Source: Morinoia aosen (taxonomy: Eukaryota; Arthropoda; Malacostraca; Amphipoda; Talitridae). From it: a stretch of DNA of 64,000 nt. Numbering within the stretch: position 1 is the first letter of the stretch; every line of letters begins with the position of its first letter. The notes below the pieces were generated by a model. The model saw only the letters and a list, made by a program, of their open reading frames with translations, searched no databases and was not told the origin of the DNA. The stretch spans positions 65,238,392 to 65,302,391 of the forward strand of contig CM059559.1 in the NCBI GenBank assembly GCA_030386875.1, written 5' to 3'. Both the position numbers and the translations under genes were made by a program. Positions 48,094 to 60,296 of this stretch are shown here, one piece after another.

Positions 48094-49195
48094 TAAATAA
48101 AATGGGATCGCAATTTCAAGGATAAAGGAAAAGGTCCGTTTCAGAATGGATTTGCTTTCAGCAAGCAAGTTAACATTAATTATCGACTCGAGTTGGAACC
48201 TTGAACTTGGCGGGGAAACGGTACTAGTTGGGGGCATGCTACGCTAGCAACCACCTCACTGCCTACACCGGCCGCTCGCCGCTCCTTCCTGGAGTCTCAA
48301 GCTGAAAACAAAGAATGATAATTAATATACAGGTACCTGATCCTTATTTTTACTGGAAAGAGAATTAACATTATTAAATTTAACTAGTTTGAAGAGCCAC
48401 CAGCAAACATGCGACCCATCAATATATTGCTCATAAAATGAATAATAATGGTTCGAGTCCTAAAGAAATCTCCATAATATAGATGGTAGGGGTTCGGAAA
48501 CTTTAGGGGTTTGGCAAGTCCGGCAAGCGTCCTCAACTCAAGGCAGAACATCTCGAAGAGTAGATCCCCTGGTAGTGATTTACGTCCGCCTGTCACCAGT
48601 CTGGTAAGAGGTGCAGCGTGGAAGCCGAGCGCCTTCAGCAGATAAGTACGGGGCAAGCAGCGTGGCAGTCGAGCGCCTCCAGCAGGTAAGTACGGAGCAA
48701 GCAGCGTGGAAGTCGAGCGCCTCCAGCAGGTGAGTACGGAGCAGCGTGGAAGTCGAGCCCCTCCAGCAGGTAAGTACGGAGCAGCGTGGAAGCCGAGCGC
48801 CTCCAGCAGGTAAGTACGGAGCAAGCAGCGTGGAAGTCGAGCGCCTCCAGCAGGTAAATAATTACCCATGGTGCTCACGGTAAATTACGTAGAAGTGTGG
48901 TGTAATAATTTCAATGCGCAGTTGACGCCGATGGAAGTACAAGGCTGGAGGTCTGCGAAATGTCTGCTTATTCGGTGCTAACGCACGCTAGACTATACTT
49001 CCCATCAATCGTCAGTCGTCAAGAAGAACGGAAACTGCCGTGCCAAGAAATTGTTTCCTTCATCCAGCCCTTTAAATCATGAAAATAAAGTAACTAACCT
49101 TAATTGATGTTCTTAAATCTAGATTAAATCTAATAGGCGCGCTGGCAGAATAAAATGAACAAGGCAGCACGCCGAACTAAGGCTAGAAATTCGTA
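48094..49195. mobile_element. Foldback-like family, partial copy 3
   Basis: It is collinear with the right arm of copy 1 from about 22575 outward, but lacks the nested element (junction near 48383) and continues through the minisatellite to the outer end that copy 1 shows at 4313-6120. It therefore carries empty sites for the nested element, the Gypsy insertion and TTAA-2. The inner boundary at 48094 shows truncation. Confidence 0.85.
48605..48858. repeat. Minisatellite in FBL copy 3 (6 units)
   Basis: The same unit as at 6.1, 16.3 and 24.1 kb, in 24-kb orientation, with some units expanded by AAGCA. Plus-strand junctions read AGCAGGTAAGTACGG repeatedly. Confidence 0.92.
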
Positions 49196-49199
49196 CACC

Positions 49200-49964
49200 C
49201 TCTGAGTTCACAGAATATTCTGATTCTGGTGACGAAGCCATGACATTGACATTTGATGCCGACTGTGAGAATTCATGATTTGCTTGAGAAGGCTGTAGCT
49301 GAGGCTGATAGTGTTGATCCTGAAGGTATCCATGCGCATGTACTAATTTTTGTGTTGAGGGGTGACTTTCACGTATTTGGTTCTGATGAATACCAATCGG
49401 AGGCAGATATCTTTAGGTGTACTGAGACATACCTGGTACAGGAACATGAGGTTCATAATTGCTTGCAGAGTACACATTGCCCTGATATGCAGTAGATGGA
49501 ATTTCTGTCGGCATCATCTGTACTCTTCTCATCCCTTTCATTATTTCCATCTGTGCTTCAAATATTTGTTCATCATTGAACTTTTTAAACTTCGGAAGTA
49601 AATGCTTTATCCTCATCAGAATTTTCTATGGTGTTTTCACTCAATATTCCAAGTAGTTCTTCGTACCTTTTGTTGGAACCTCTTTGAATTTTTCTTGATT
49701 TAAAGGGTTTTCGTGTGATATCAACGTTCGTAGAGTTACTTGGTGTGTCGCCCTGTCCATGTTCCGCATCATCATTACCCTCTAGTGCTGAGTAGTTACT
49801 TGCGGTTTCTAGCTCGTCAAAAGTTCTTGTTAGAAAAAGGAGCTGATCAAAGTAAACATACTTTCTTTTCCTAGTGGCACCATCTCCTGATCTACATTTC
49901 TGAGTTTTCAACTCCCTCCTGAAACATTCGCAGAGATTTTCCCATCTCCGCTTTAGCTGGTTTC
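49200..49964 (-). pseudogene. Harbinger-2 accessory protein, MADF/BESS-type, exon 2
   Basis: It starts after a clean acceptor TTTTTTCAG with NQLKRRWENLCECFRRELK, then RKRKYVYFDQLLFLTRTFDE (the MADF C-terminal helix region), an acidic Ser/Asn linker, then LLPKFKKFNDEQIFEAQMEI, a BESS-like helix. One frameshift separates linker and BESS near 49600. A Gln/His/Ser-rich tail may continue to about 49200, where FBL sequence begins. Exon phase and reading frame join properly to exon 1 at 51657. Confidence 0.82.
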
Positions 49965-49971
49965 CTGAAAA

Positions 49972-50499
49972 AATAAAGAACGTATTTTATATCAAATGGC
50001 AGTATTATAAAAGTAATCAAAGAAAATCAAAGAGCAAAGAAAATAGATTACATGTTATACTAACGCCATGGAGGAGTTTGAAAGTAGCCATTTGAATAAT
50101 TGAAAACAATCCGAATCCGGTTGGATCACTGGCAAAATTTACCCGTAATTATTAACATGTCCTAATAACTGCAGGAAATGAAAATCTTCTTCGCGTCATG
50201 AACTGATCTACTTGTAGGAATATTTAGTTAAAATTTACAGTTTATTTATAGTGTTAGGCCAGTTGTTGTTGCTGCTTCGTCTGTTGAGTTCCGTTTGAGG
50301 CGAGTGAAGAGCGGCCTTACATATGTGCTCCTCCTGCGGTCGGTATCGGTGATAGGCGGAGGAGAAGTGGGAACTTTATTAATAAATGAATTTACATTGA
50401 GACATATTCAGGTTACTGAACATAGAAGGACTAGAATCGAGGTTTGAGGGGTAACTAAGGTAGAGCACTACAATAGTATCTAGGGTACAACTTTTGCAG
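49972..50499. other. Intronic region of Harbinger-2
   Basis: It lies between the MADF acceptor and the transposase acceptor on opposite strands. No other gene is visible. Confidence 0.5.
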
Positions 50500-51267
50500 A
50501 TATCTAACAAAGGGGAGCAGCTTCGTTTCGCTTCACTCCGAGTACCGGCTTGGTGAGTCAACAACCTGTCAAATTGTCTACGAAACATGCGAGGCACTCT
50601 GGGAAAGTCTACAGGATATCTATATGCCTGAGAAAAGTGGAAGTGATTTGATCGAAGTCGTACAAAATTTCTATGCTAATGCGCAGTTCCCAATTTGCAT
50701 TGGTGCTCTTGATGGACAGCACGTCCGCATCACGAATCCACATAATTGTGGTTCTGGCTTCTTCAACTACAAACACTTTTTCTCAGTTATACTCCTAGCG
50801 TTGGTTGACAGTAGCTGTTCATTCATTTCTGTAGATGTTGGAGCTACTGAAAAATCCAGTGATTCAAATGTGTTTAAAAGTTCTAACTTAGTTAAAAAAT
50901 TAGATTCTGGTGAACTGAAGCTTCCAAGCCCTTGCCGATTACCTAATGAAAACATTAGAATATGCATGCCATACGTTATTGCCAGTGATGAGGCATTCGC
51001 TTTGACCGAGAATGTTCTACGACCTTACCCAACAAGAATCTGACAGGCCACCAACGTTTTTTCAACTATCGTTTGTCACGCGCAAGACGTTCGGTTGAAT
51101 GCGGGAGAATTTTGCATTGACCTCTGGATGTGAAACCTGAATTTTGTGATAACGTAGGTAAAGCATGCTGTATTTTACACAACTTTGTTAAAAAATATGA
51201 GGATGTCAACTTCGATGAGACAATGTATGAATTTCTAATGACTAGCATTGATCGTGTTGGCACCTGA
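50500..51267 (+). pseudogene. Harbinger-2 transposase, exon 2 (DDE catalytic domain)
   Basis: It follows acceptor CTTTTGCAG (50498-50499), at the same protein position as in Harbinger-1. An uninterrupted frame of 181 codons runs RYLTKGSSF, SEYRLGEST, IGALDGQHVRI (first Asp), GSGFFNYKHFFSVILLALVD, SSDSNVFKSS, then ASDEAFALTENVLRPYP. A stop at 51041-51043 is followed by shifted frames that still give FNYRLSRARRS and ACCILHNFVKKYEDV, ending at TGA 51265-51267. Exon 1 is absent, probably lost where FBL copy 3 abuts. It lies in the intron of the antisense MADF gene. Confidence 0.9.
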
Positions 51268-51656
51268 TGTAATATGAAAGGAAAAACAGTAAGAGATCAC
51301 TTTCCACCATACTTTACAAGTCCTGGAGGAGAAGTACCATTGTAGTATAGCAAAATGTAGGTTACCAGCATAGAACTGATCCACATGGTAGACGAGACGG
51401 TAAATTTTTACCCTTTTCAATTATACGATTCTGAAATTAAAACTTGGTTTGTATGGTGTAAAACTGTGTGAAACGACCGAAAACGCATGGCATTCACACC
51501 TTTTCACATAATATAAACTATATTTCATCATTGGAAACCCAAAATCGGAAATGGTACATAAGACCGACGAGACACGCTATCATCGTATGAAAGTATGTTT
51601 TTTGTGTACGTCAGCACACGTGTTTTTCTTTCAAATAAATACCATAGGTTCATTAC

Positions 51657-51846
51657 CTTTGTCCTTCTTTTCCTCGGGGGAGAGAGTATTCCAATAGTTC
51701 ACTACGGCCTCACACACCTCAATCCACAACTTTTCTTTTATATTCTTATCGCTGTATTCTTTCAGGGGGAAATCATAAAGAGGAAATCTTCTCTCTACCT
51801 CTGTTATGAGCGTTTCATAGTCAAATACTTCGTTGATTACAGACAT
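51657..51846 (-). CDS. Harbinger-2 accessory protein, MADF exon 1
   Basis: A true ATG opens MSVINEVFDYETLITEVERR, followed by FPLYDFPLKEYSD, LWIEVCEAV and SPEEKKDK. This is the N-terminal two-helix portion of a MADF domain (LI..V..R..LYD). The frame is intact to the donor GTAATG (51656 downward), and splicing to 49964 gives a continuous MADF domain in phase 1. MADF proteins bind DNA in the nucleus; here the likely target is the element itself. Confidence 0.83.
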
Positions 51847-52085
51847 GGCAGAGCACCAAGACCTTCCTCCACTACTCTAGTCTGAAAGACACTGAGAAAC
51901 TACGGCAGGATCGGATTCGTCAACATTATGATTATATTAATCACCATAAAAATGCCCAACACAGAATTCTTTTTTTCTTTAAATGATTGATTCATTACAC
52001 AGATGTGAAATGGTTGTTTCGCCGAGCTATTTTAGAATAGCTCAAACGCCAATCAGTTTATTTATGCTGTAAACTGACGTGAAAC
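51847..52085. other. Harbinger-2 upstream region
   Basis: This would be the 5' flank of the MADF gene and may hold the element's right end. I could not find a TIR. Confidence 0.35.
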
Positions 52086-52471
52086 AAGTCGCATATGCAA
52101 AAATCTGAAGTTAAACAAAGCCAATCTGGCAACCTGAGACCGGCTGGGCGCTGGGTGGCGGCAACTAAAAGTTGCCCGTATGCGAGCTTCCATTGGAAAT
52201 AACGTTCTCTATTGCCTGCAACAGTTGCCGTCAACTATTGCCTTGTCAGAGAAATTGATCCGGTCGCAACCCCCTCACAACTTTTCATTGTCGACTCATG
52301 AAAAATTGTCCGTGTACGGGCAGTCATAGAAACGCATGCTTCCTATTTTTGACAATATTTTAGTTGTGGCAACTGACAATAAAAAGTTGCTCGTGGGCGG
52401 GTACCTAATCACAAGTTGCGTCATTTCAGTTTCCGTAGTCGATGCAAAATGTTGCCCCGTGTAATTAGGCC
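52086..52471. mobile_element. TIR element fragment abutting at 52472
   Basis: Its right end (CAACATTTTGCATCGACTAC family, read inward) is the inverted partner of the next element's left end, separated by a single TTAA. Internal TTTATTGTCAGTTG sequence is shared with about 37650-37740. Its left boundary is uncertain. Confidence 0.55.
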
Positions 52472-52956
52472 TTAAAGGCCCTATTACACGGGGCAACATT
52501 TTGCCTCGACTACGGCAACTGAAATGACGCAACTTGTGGGTGCGCTATCAGACGAGGCAACGTTGCCAATTGCAGAGGTAGGTTGTAGCTCGCAGTGACT
52601 GCGACATGCGACTTCTTCATTTCATCATTAAATGAAAAGCATTAAGAACGTATACAAAACTTAGAACCCTGTTTTACACTTTTGTATATCCTCGCATTAT
52701 TTATTGTCTTTATTCTCTAAAAATGGATGAGATTGAAGGGTCATACGACAATTGATTCAGTATAATTTTGATGTATTATTGACTTCCAGGAAAATAATAA
52801 TTAATTTGTGAGAACCAATATTAAATGCACGATTAAAAACATCATATTGTAATAAATTTTTACCATCTTTTTTACAGCTCATATTCGCATATCAATATAA
52901 TAATTTGTGTTTCTTTACCGCAAAGAAATAAACAGAAGGAACAGTAAGTTACTTAA

Positions 52957-53176
52957 TTAACACTTTGACTGCGGCAACTAAATATAAAGTTCAACACCTA
53001 ACTCAAATTTTAAGTCAATTGTAGTAAACTATTTTGAAAATACCAAACATCAACTGGATCGTGCCTTCATTTAGCTTTGATCAAATATTATGGAAGTTGA
53101 GTTTGCGTTGTTCAGCAGCGTTATGAAAATTACCTCCGTGTACCACCGGTAGCGCACGTCGCAGTCAAAGTGTTAA
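52957..53176. mobile_element. 220-bp MITE (TTAACACTTTGACTGCG ends)
   Basis: Inverted ends TTAACACTTTGACTGCG. A second copy lies in inverted orientation at 53690-53918 and a fragment at 55018. Confidence 0.75.
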
Positions 53177-53179
53177 GCA

Positions 53180-54960
53180 CATTCATTTGCTTCATTGATG
53201 TAGTTAGGTTCAGGTCTGCAAAACATATTAAATGGTTTGATCACTAGAAGCTGAATAAATTATTGCCTATTTTTCTACCCGCTACTTGTGATAGAAAATT
53301 AAAATGAATGCACATCAAGTTACCTGACTTCATAGAGTCAATCTTCTTTTTCCTGTCACTATTGTGCCAGTTAGTAGTAATGTTTTTCTATTTTTTTATG
53401 GCTTCGATAGTTACATCATGTTCAGATAAACTGTTCAAACTTATAAACGTATGGTTTATTCTTTTTAAATTTCTGACCACTTTATTTATCATAAAATACT
53501 ACCTGATAAACATTCAAATATATGGAAAAATGACAGCATTTGAAAATGAAACGTCACGAATGTATAGTAAATGGTAATATTCCGCTTTATTTCGTACAAA
53601 AATTACGACTAATTATGTTCCTAAAATGATACTTAATTGCTTATATAACACTTAATAACATTCTATATTATAGAACACTTCGCCATTTATTAACACTTTC
53701 ATTGCGACGTGCGCCACCGGTGGTACACGGAGGCAATTTTCATAGTGCTGCTGACCGACCAATAGTCGCAAACTCAATTTTCATAAATATTTAATTAAAA
53801 CTAAATACAGGCACGATTCAGTTCATGTTTGGTATTTTCAAAATAGTTTACTACAATTGACTTAAAATTTGAGTTTGGTGTTGAACTTAATACTTAGTTG
53901 CCCCAGTCAAACTGTTAAATCCTTCGACTTCCTATTGAATGGCGGACCGAGTTTATGTTGGCTCAGTGGGAGGCGGTGGCCCATAGCCTAGGACATTGAT
54001 GAAAGCCTTCTATTATCAATTGTATGACGGATCGAGACCATAGTGAACCAGATGGAGACGGTGTTGCAAACATCCTCACACTACGACGCTCAGTCGAGCA
54101 CTGCTCCGTCGATCTGAGGTGCACGAGGTTTCTGAACGAGCGCAGAAACCAAAACTCGCCCAGCAACAGCAGTCCGTTGCTCTCAGAAGCATCCGTCGCT
54201 GCTTTTTAGAGCAATTGTTGCGTCATTTCAGTTGCCGTAGTCGAGGCAAAATGTTGCCCCGAGTAAAAGGGCCTTAACACGGGGCAACAATAATATTATT
54301 GCTCCTAGAAGTAGCGACGGGTGCCTCTTGGAGTAACTGCCAGCAGTTGCTGAGCGAGTTCTGGTTTCCGCTCTTGTTCAGAAATCTCGAGCAACAGAGC
54401 GACGGAGCCAGTGCTCGACAGACCGTCGTAGATTAACGGTGGCGCCGACACTGCCTCCCACTGAGCCATCATAAACTCGGTCCGCCATTCAATAGGTAGT
54501 CGAAGGGTTTAATAAATGTCCTATAATATGGAATGCAATTAAGTGTTATATAAGTAATCAAGTATCAATTTAGGCACATAATTAGTCGTAATTGCTGTGC
54601 AAAATAAAGCAGGATATTACCACTTGCAGTACAATTTTGATACGTTTCACTTTCAAATGTTTTCACTTTTCCATTATAATTGAATGCTTATCAGGAAGTA
54701 TTTTATGCTTAATAAAGTGGTCTGAAATTTACAAAGAATAAACCATAGGTTTATAAGTTTAAATAGTTTAGCTGAATATGATGTACCTATCAAAGCCATC
54801 AAAAAAATAGAAAAACATTACTAACTTCCACAATAGTGACAGGAAAAAAGGGATTGACTCTCTAAAGTCAGGTAACTTAATATGCATTTATTCAATTATT
54901 CATTCATAAGTAGCGGGTAGAAAAATAGGCAATACTTTATTCGGCTTTCAAAAATTAAAC
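53180..54960. repeat. Inverted repeat, arms 53240-54273 and 54278-54960
   Basis: The arms share, among other blocks, the GGCGGACCGAGTTTATG segment (53942 and complement at 54470-54490) and the AAATTTCTGACCACTTTATT block. The left arm has the 53690 MITE added. The centre is close to TTAA at 54274. Confidence 0.8.
53690..53918. mobile_element. MITE, second copy
   Basis: It is the inverted-orientation copy of 52957-53176, sharing CCACCGGTGGTACACGGAGG-like sequence and the same ends. Confidence 0.75.
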
Positions 54961-55017
54961 CATTTCTTATGTTTTTTAAACCGGGATCTAACTATATCAA
55001 TACAGCGAATGAATGAA

Positions 55018-55176
55018 CTTAACACTTTGACTCCATCCTTCTGTAAATACAAGTCTCCATTGAATAAAAATAAGTTGTCCGTTGTGCAATGTTGAAGTAA
55101 ATTACGAAACATTTTCGTGGATTTGACCAAAAATTATTTCGTAATTTACTTCAACATTGCACAACTGACAACTTAT
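55018..55176. repeat. Hairpin-forming repeat
   Basis: Two near-identical inverted arms of about 39 bp (TAAGTTGTCCGTTGTGCAAT and onward) are separated by about 28 bp (55071-55176). A TTAACACTTTGACTCC end just before it matches the MITE family at 52957. Confidence 0.82.
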
Positions 55177-55584
55177 TCTAAACAATTTAAACAATTTAAA
55201 CAATTCATTTAACACTGGTGATACAGAGGTAGAATTTTTCTTAAGTCTAGTACAATGGTCAAATTTGAGTATAGCTACCTGTGGGCCCGAACAAGTTCAG
55301 CGACTTCTAGGGCATCCTACAAACACTTTATTCTAGGGCGTACAAAATGTTTAACCTAGTTCCCTTAACCTAGTTTCGCTTTAGACTGATCATTGAGATA
55401 ATTAACTCGATATTTTATGCTGTATTTTACAATATAGGTCAAATCGGCTATATTTAACAGTATGTTAGATAAACGATTCAAGGGCAGACAGAAGATTGGT
55501 TATGGTACCCAAAGCAAGTTACATTATGACATTACCATTAGTTACATGTAGGAGGCAAGATTTTGACACGGTAATCTTACACGA
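55177..55584. other. LINE 3' flank or spacer
   Basis: It lies downstream of the minus-strand LINE fragment and is probably its 3' untranslated end. No motif is visible. Confidence 0.35.
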
Positions 55585-56112
55585 CTAGTATTCTGATAGG
55601 AAGTGAGACTCAAGATGTCTTTTGATTACTTTGTACGAATCACATTCACGGATCTCTGTAGGTATAGAGTTCCAAGTTTTGGTTCCAACGAAGAGGATAC
55701 TGTGTTGTGACCGGGCCTTTGAATAATAAGGAAGCTTGAATTTACTTCTATTTCGGGTTAAATGGTCGTGATGACCAGTTTGCGCAGTTAATAATTGTCT
55801 TAGGCTATTGTCGCCATCATTTCCTAATGTTTTGTAAATGAAATTACAGATGGAGATTTTGTAGAGATCCGAAAGTTTAAGTATTTTTACATTTTTGAAA
55901 GAATCATTTGTGTGAGCATTATATTCTAGATTCTTTACCGCTCTGACAGCTCTTTTTGGCAGAGTAAAAGTTTTGTTGGTTTTATTTTTATCAGTTCCGT
56001 GCCATGTTTCTATTCCGTATTGCAAGTATGGAGAAATAAGCGTTCGGTAGAGCATTTGTAAAGCTGTTTCAGGCAGAAAATTTTTAACTTTATTTAATGT
56101 TGGCTTATTCAA
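55585..56112 (-). pseudogene. LINE reverse transcriptase, C-terminal end
   Basis: A 175-codon frame carries the thumb/C-terminal signature of non-LTR retrotransposon ORF2: TALQMLYRTLISPYLQYGIE, then LPKRAVRAVKN, KILKLSDLYKISICNFIYK and KTWNSIPTEIRE. This is the Jockey/CR1-like arrangement, and the clade cannot be fixed from this much. The fragment is uninterrupted but 5'-truncated at 56112, where PLE-C starts on the other strand. Truncation at the 5' end is typical of LINE insertion. Confidence 0.87.
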
Positions 56113-57300
56113 TGGAGACTTGCATGTACAGAAGGATGGGACCCCTATGGGAGGTTTTGTGTCGCCAACCCTTGCTAATATTTTTCTTTCTCATCTCGAG
56201 CAAAGGTGGTTGAATGAATGTCCAGGTTTGTTCAGGCCTGTATTGTATCGGATATATGTCGATGCTACTTTCTTGCTTTTTAGAGACGTTTCCCTTATAG
56301 ATTTATTTTTAGCCTACATCAATCGTAAACACGGTTCTATAAAATTTATGAAAGAGGTTGAGTCAGACTGCAAGCTTAATTTTCTTGATCTTAAATTGAA
56401 AAATAGATCGGTCTTCTAAAACTAAAGTGTATCGTAAAAAAAATCTGGGTTAGGTTTGAGATTTGACAGCGCTGTGAACTTTAAATACTAATTTAATCTT
56501 ATTTCATGTCTTGTTGAAAGGGCCTGCAAATTATTTTCATGTTACCTTTACTTCACAAGAGAGTTAGAATATCTGCGTTCCTATTTTGGTAAGAACTTTA
56601 ACCCCATGTCTTTCATTGTGAACACATTTCGTAGTAAAATCGAATCCCTTAGAAATAGAAAAATTCCAGTTGCAAGTGCTAAGAAAAAGGTAGTTTATTT
56701 CACTCTGCCCTTCATTTCACGGTCGCAAAATCAGGAAATTTCTTGTGGAATTCGTGATTTATGTAATAAGTTCTATCCGCAAATTGACATACTCATTACT
56801 TGCCGCAATTTTTTCAACATTGGCAGTTTTTTCCGGTACAGCGATACCATGCCCACTTTGTTGCGTAGCTGCGTGGTTTATAGATATACGTGTGGCCAGT
56901 GTGGGGCCACGTATTATGATGATACTGCTCGCCATTTTGCAACACGCATAGCTGAGTACAACGGGGTTTCGGTCCATACGGGAAATAGAGTGTCAAACCC
57001 ATTGTACAGCAGTGTAAGAGATCACGCATAAGAATCTGACCATCCAATTCACACTGATAATTTTAAAATAGTCTCAACTTATGATAAACCTAGCCTCAAG
57101 TTACTAGAAAGTGTCATAATGTATCAATTTAAGCGAAGTCTCAATGATATGTCATCTTCTGCGCCTCTAAATATCTTGTTCTAATTTTTTCATTCAAATT
57201 CCAATCACAATTTGTATTCGGGTATTGTGTTTACCATGTTTCAATTTAATTTTCCAGACATCAAAGATGAGTGTGGATATGCTCGAAAGTTCTTTTTTAA
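56113..57300 (+). pseudogene. Penelope-like retroelement (PLE-C)
   Basis: The RT part (56120-56419) has KDGTPMGGFVSPTLANIF, NECPGLFRPVLY and a mutated catalytic box YVDA, then NFLDLKLK. The nuclease part (56606-57031) has CGQC but YYD in place of YVG and a Tyr for the conserved His, so the GIY-YIG site is destroyed. After an in-frame TAA (57029-57031) the same frame continues to about 57182 with LLESVIM and SLNDMSSSAPLNIL. The 3' hairpin with GAG/CTC stem and GAAAG is at 57261-57290. It diverges from PLE-A/B. Confidence 0.86.
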
Positions 57301-57409
57301 AATACATCGTGAGATTTTTATGAAAGATGTTTTTACCCGCCTGAGTTCTACTATTTATGTGCAAATTACGCTTTCCCAAGAATAAGTCTAAATTCAAAAA
57401 CTAAATTCA

Positions 57410-57835
57410 AAAAAATTTGATAAGTTGATTAGAAATTTTTTTATTAATTTTTTATTACCATATAGGGAAAAAAATGTTTTAACAACGCACAAGTTTATTC
57501 AAAACATTTCTGAAGCGATATCAAAAACTGAATCTCAACTTTGTAGATATGTTTATTATGAATCTAACAAAAAAAAAATCATCTCTATGTACAATATTTC
57601 CTGAAATATAGCTATTTATAGAAACTTTCCTTTTGGGAGGGGGGAGGAGTGTATGAGTATTCCAAAAACTTGAATATTTCGTATTAAATATTTGTTAACT
57701 TTTTCAAAAACATGGTTATAAATGTCTATTCGAATGTTATAAACATGTTTTGAATACCTCAGAGCTTCTTTCACTCATGGAGTACTTTTTATAAATTTTT
57801 GAATAGTTCATCATGTGAAACCGTTAGATTCTCTT
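57410..57835. repeat. Half-copy related to the nested long-TIR element
   Basis: It shares the order GCGATATCAAAAACTG, a CTCTATGTACAATATT block and AACATTCGAATA-like/TATTCGAATGTTATAAACAT with 23460-23760 and 17520-17660. Confidence 0.65.
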
Positions 57836-60290
57836 ATGAACATTCTTTCTGTTATGGATGAATTTTACGAACTTCGACTATCATCTAAGAAACTATACAA
57901 GAAGTTGTCTAATGTCTTACTTAAATGAAAAATGCTGGCCTGTAACAAACATCCCTCAAGAAAGCCTGCCTGTCAAACTAACATCTTGTTGGTAAGAATT
58001 AAGTTTTCTTTATTTATTGAAAGTGAAAGGGATTATTAGCTATTTTATTGCTTTAGATTTTTCTGTCAATGTGTTCCCAACATTATGTGATGTCAATATC
58101 TATGACTTATTAAGGAATGAGTAAACATATTTTCTTAGTATATCCAATGGCCTTCGCTAGCGATGTCAGGGACTGAGCTGTGCATGTCCTCCCTTGAGTA
58201 GTCCTTGAACAACAGCACAAAACTACTCTGTATGTTCTTTAACTGTCAGTCTCCGAAAACTGTAAAGAGTACATTGTACAGAATAATAGATTCTAGTCAG
58301 ATTATCGAAAACTAGATCACAAAAATGCTGTTTCACTGAAATTTCAAAATCATTTCATGAAAGTGGTATATGAACATCTGCTGTTCGGTCCACTGCGTGA
58401 TTTTTATATGTTTGATCGATTTAATATGTTCTGCGCATGAAAGCTCATACATGTATGATGTGGCCATAAAACTGCACGGCCCTGCCAAGTTTTGAGCTGC
58501 GCGATACTTGCAAACATATCTGTTTGGGAGCAAAATTTCTTTTCGTTCCGTGCAAGCACAGGCACGAAACGGGAATAGGTATTCGAACCTTGTGAAAATA
58601 ACATACACGTCAAATTGTGAATATAGTAAAATTTGGAGCACCAATATTTGTGAAATGTAATGCGTGTGAATTTGTGATTGAACATTTTCTATTATTAATA
58701 ACGAAAAGGAACTTCTTAAAATAGCTCTGGAAGGTTATAACGTAATTTATCCATTTTTTAATTTATCCAAATTGAACCTTTGCTCTCTAAAAACTTGCCA
58801 GAAAAAACGTACATGATCTCTCAAACTAGAGTGAGTATGGTATGGCCACAGAACTGAATCGAAACATTTATTGTAAATAAATACTTGGGGCCAATTTCAG
58901 ATGCTGAGCACACCCTGCAAGCCCGAAGCATGTACACGGTGCGGGACTTGATACATGCATTCACGTCATTTGTTTGTCGCAAGTTGAATTGCTTAGAGAA
59001 ATCTTTCGGGATACGTAAGTGCGGCGAACGATGTAGGGAACTACGTTATCCCTCGTTTGGATAAGTTGACTAAATTTTCATCGATTATCTTGCGTTCGTG
59101 CAAATCTAAGGAATAATGATAATATTTCGTGATGATATTCCTTACTTTATCTTCGCTTAGTGGATAAAAATGTTCATTTAGTTGGCCTATGAGTAAACAA
59201 AACATCTGAAAGTAATTGCGTTACAAATTACTATTTTCATTAATTTAGCAAACTCTTCCCTACTTTCAATAAAAATGGATTGAGAGTTTTCACTTACTCA
59301 GAGCAGCCGAAGTTTTATCACTCCATAAGGGCTGTGCCTGGCCTTTCAATGCAGAACGTGACCTTCTCATCGCAGTGAATATTTGCGTTGCGTTTGAACC
59401 AGTCCTCATATCGCGAGGCTATGCAGCTTTCAACGAGGGTGGCTTCTTTGCGTCGTCCAGACTTTTCATGAGACGCACCGAAGTGAAGACCAGAGTAGAA
59501 TAGGGAAGTGTTGAAGACGCTAAAATTCCATTTTATTCAACCTGACCTTTGGCAAACGATTTTCTGGCTTACATCTTTCTGAAACTCTAAGGACTCTCCC
59601 ATTCATGCTAATACAGAGTGTATCAGAGAAAAATGTTTTTTTAGTGTTTTTGCCTAACGATCTTCAAGGTCCCATCGTTGCTTAAAATGTTATTCTTTTT
59701 TATAATTATAACTACAATTCATGTTATTTTTCAGGTCACAAACTCAGGGTTCTGAAATGCCGGGTGCTGAGGAGGCAGGATGTGTTCATTAAATTTATGA
59801 TACATGTATAAATGTATTTACATGTAGGTGTCTCATAATTTAAAAAAAACTCTCTATAGGTATTTTCCTACTTTCAATAAAAAATGATAAGTTTTAACAT
59901 ATTAGAAGCCACAGAAGTTTCATCTATACATATGGGCTGCGTCCAGCATTTCAATGCAGAATTTGAACGTCACAACGAGATGAAAGTTGCCCATCAGCTG
60001 AGAAGGCAGGGTGTTGAGAGAACTGCCACTAGAAGGCATGATGTAGGGAGGGCTTCTACTGAGAAGTCAGGATGCTAAGAGGGCAAGGTACTGAGAAACA
60101 TGGTGCTGAATAGAGAGGGTGCTGAGCAGCTACAGTAGCTTAATACATCAAATCGACGCCAGATACACAGTGTTATAGGGTAACGTTGAGGCGCCCAAAC
60201 GGTTTATTCAAGATTCAAAAATATTCGCGCTAGGCCAAAGATCCTTTCCGCGCCCCGGACAGAGATGAGGCACAGCGCAAAAAAGTCTCT
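57836..60290. other. Anonymous region with a direct repeat
   Basis: About 59262-59375 and 59866-59985 are diverged direct copies (shared CCTACTTTCAATAAAAATG and TTTCAATGCAGAA). About 59990-60135 is a degenerate tandem of GGCAGGATGCTGAGAG-like units. A minus-strand open frame near 59310-59520 (contains SCIASRYEDWFKRN) is of unknown meaning. No gene is supported. Confidence 0.45.
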
Positions 60291-60296
60291 CATCTA

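Larger units (their letters stand above)
52476..54273. mobile_element. TIR element with GGCCCTATTACACGGGGCAA ends
   Basis: Inverted termini of about 60 bp run from each end through TTTTGCCTCGACTACGGCAA and on to TGAAATGACGCAA. TTAA sits at both outer edges (52472-52475, 54274-54277), though the terminus style (GGGCC then TTACACGG) is more like PIF/Harbinger. No transposase. Two smaller MITEs are nested inside. Confidence 0.75.
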
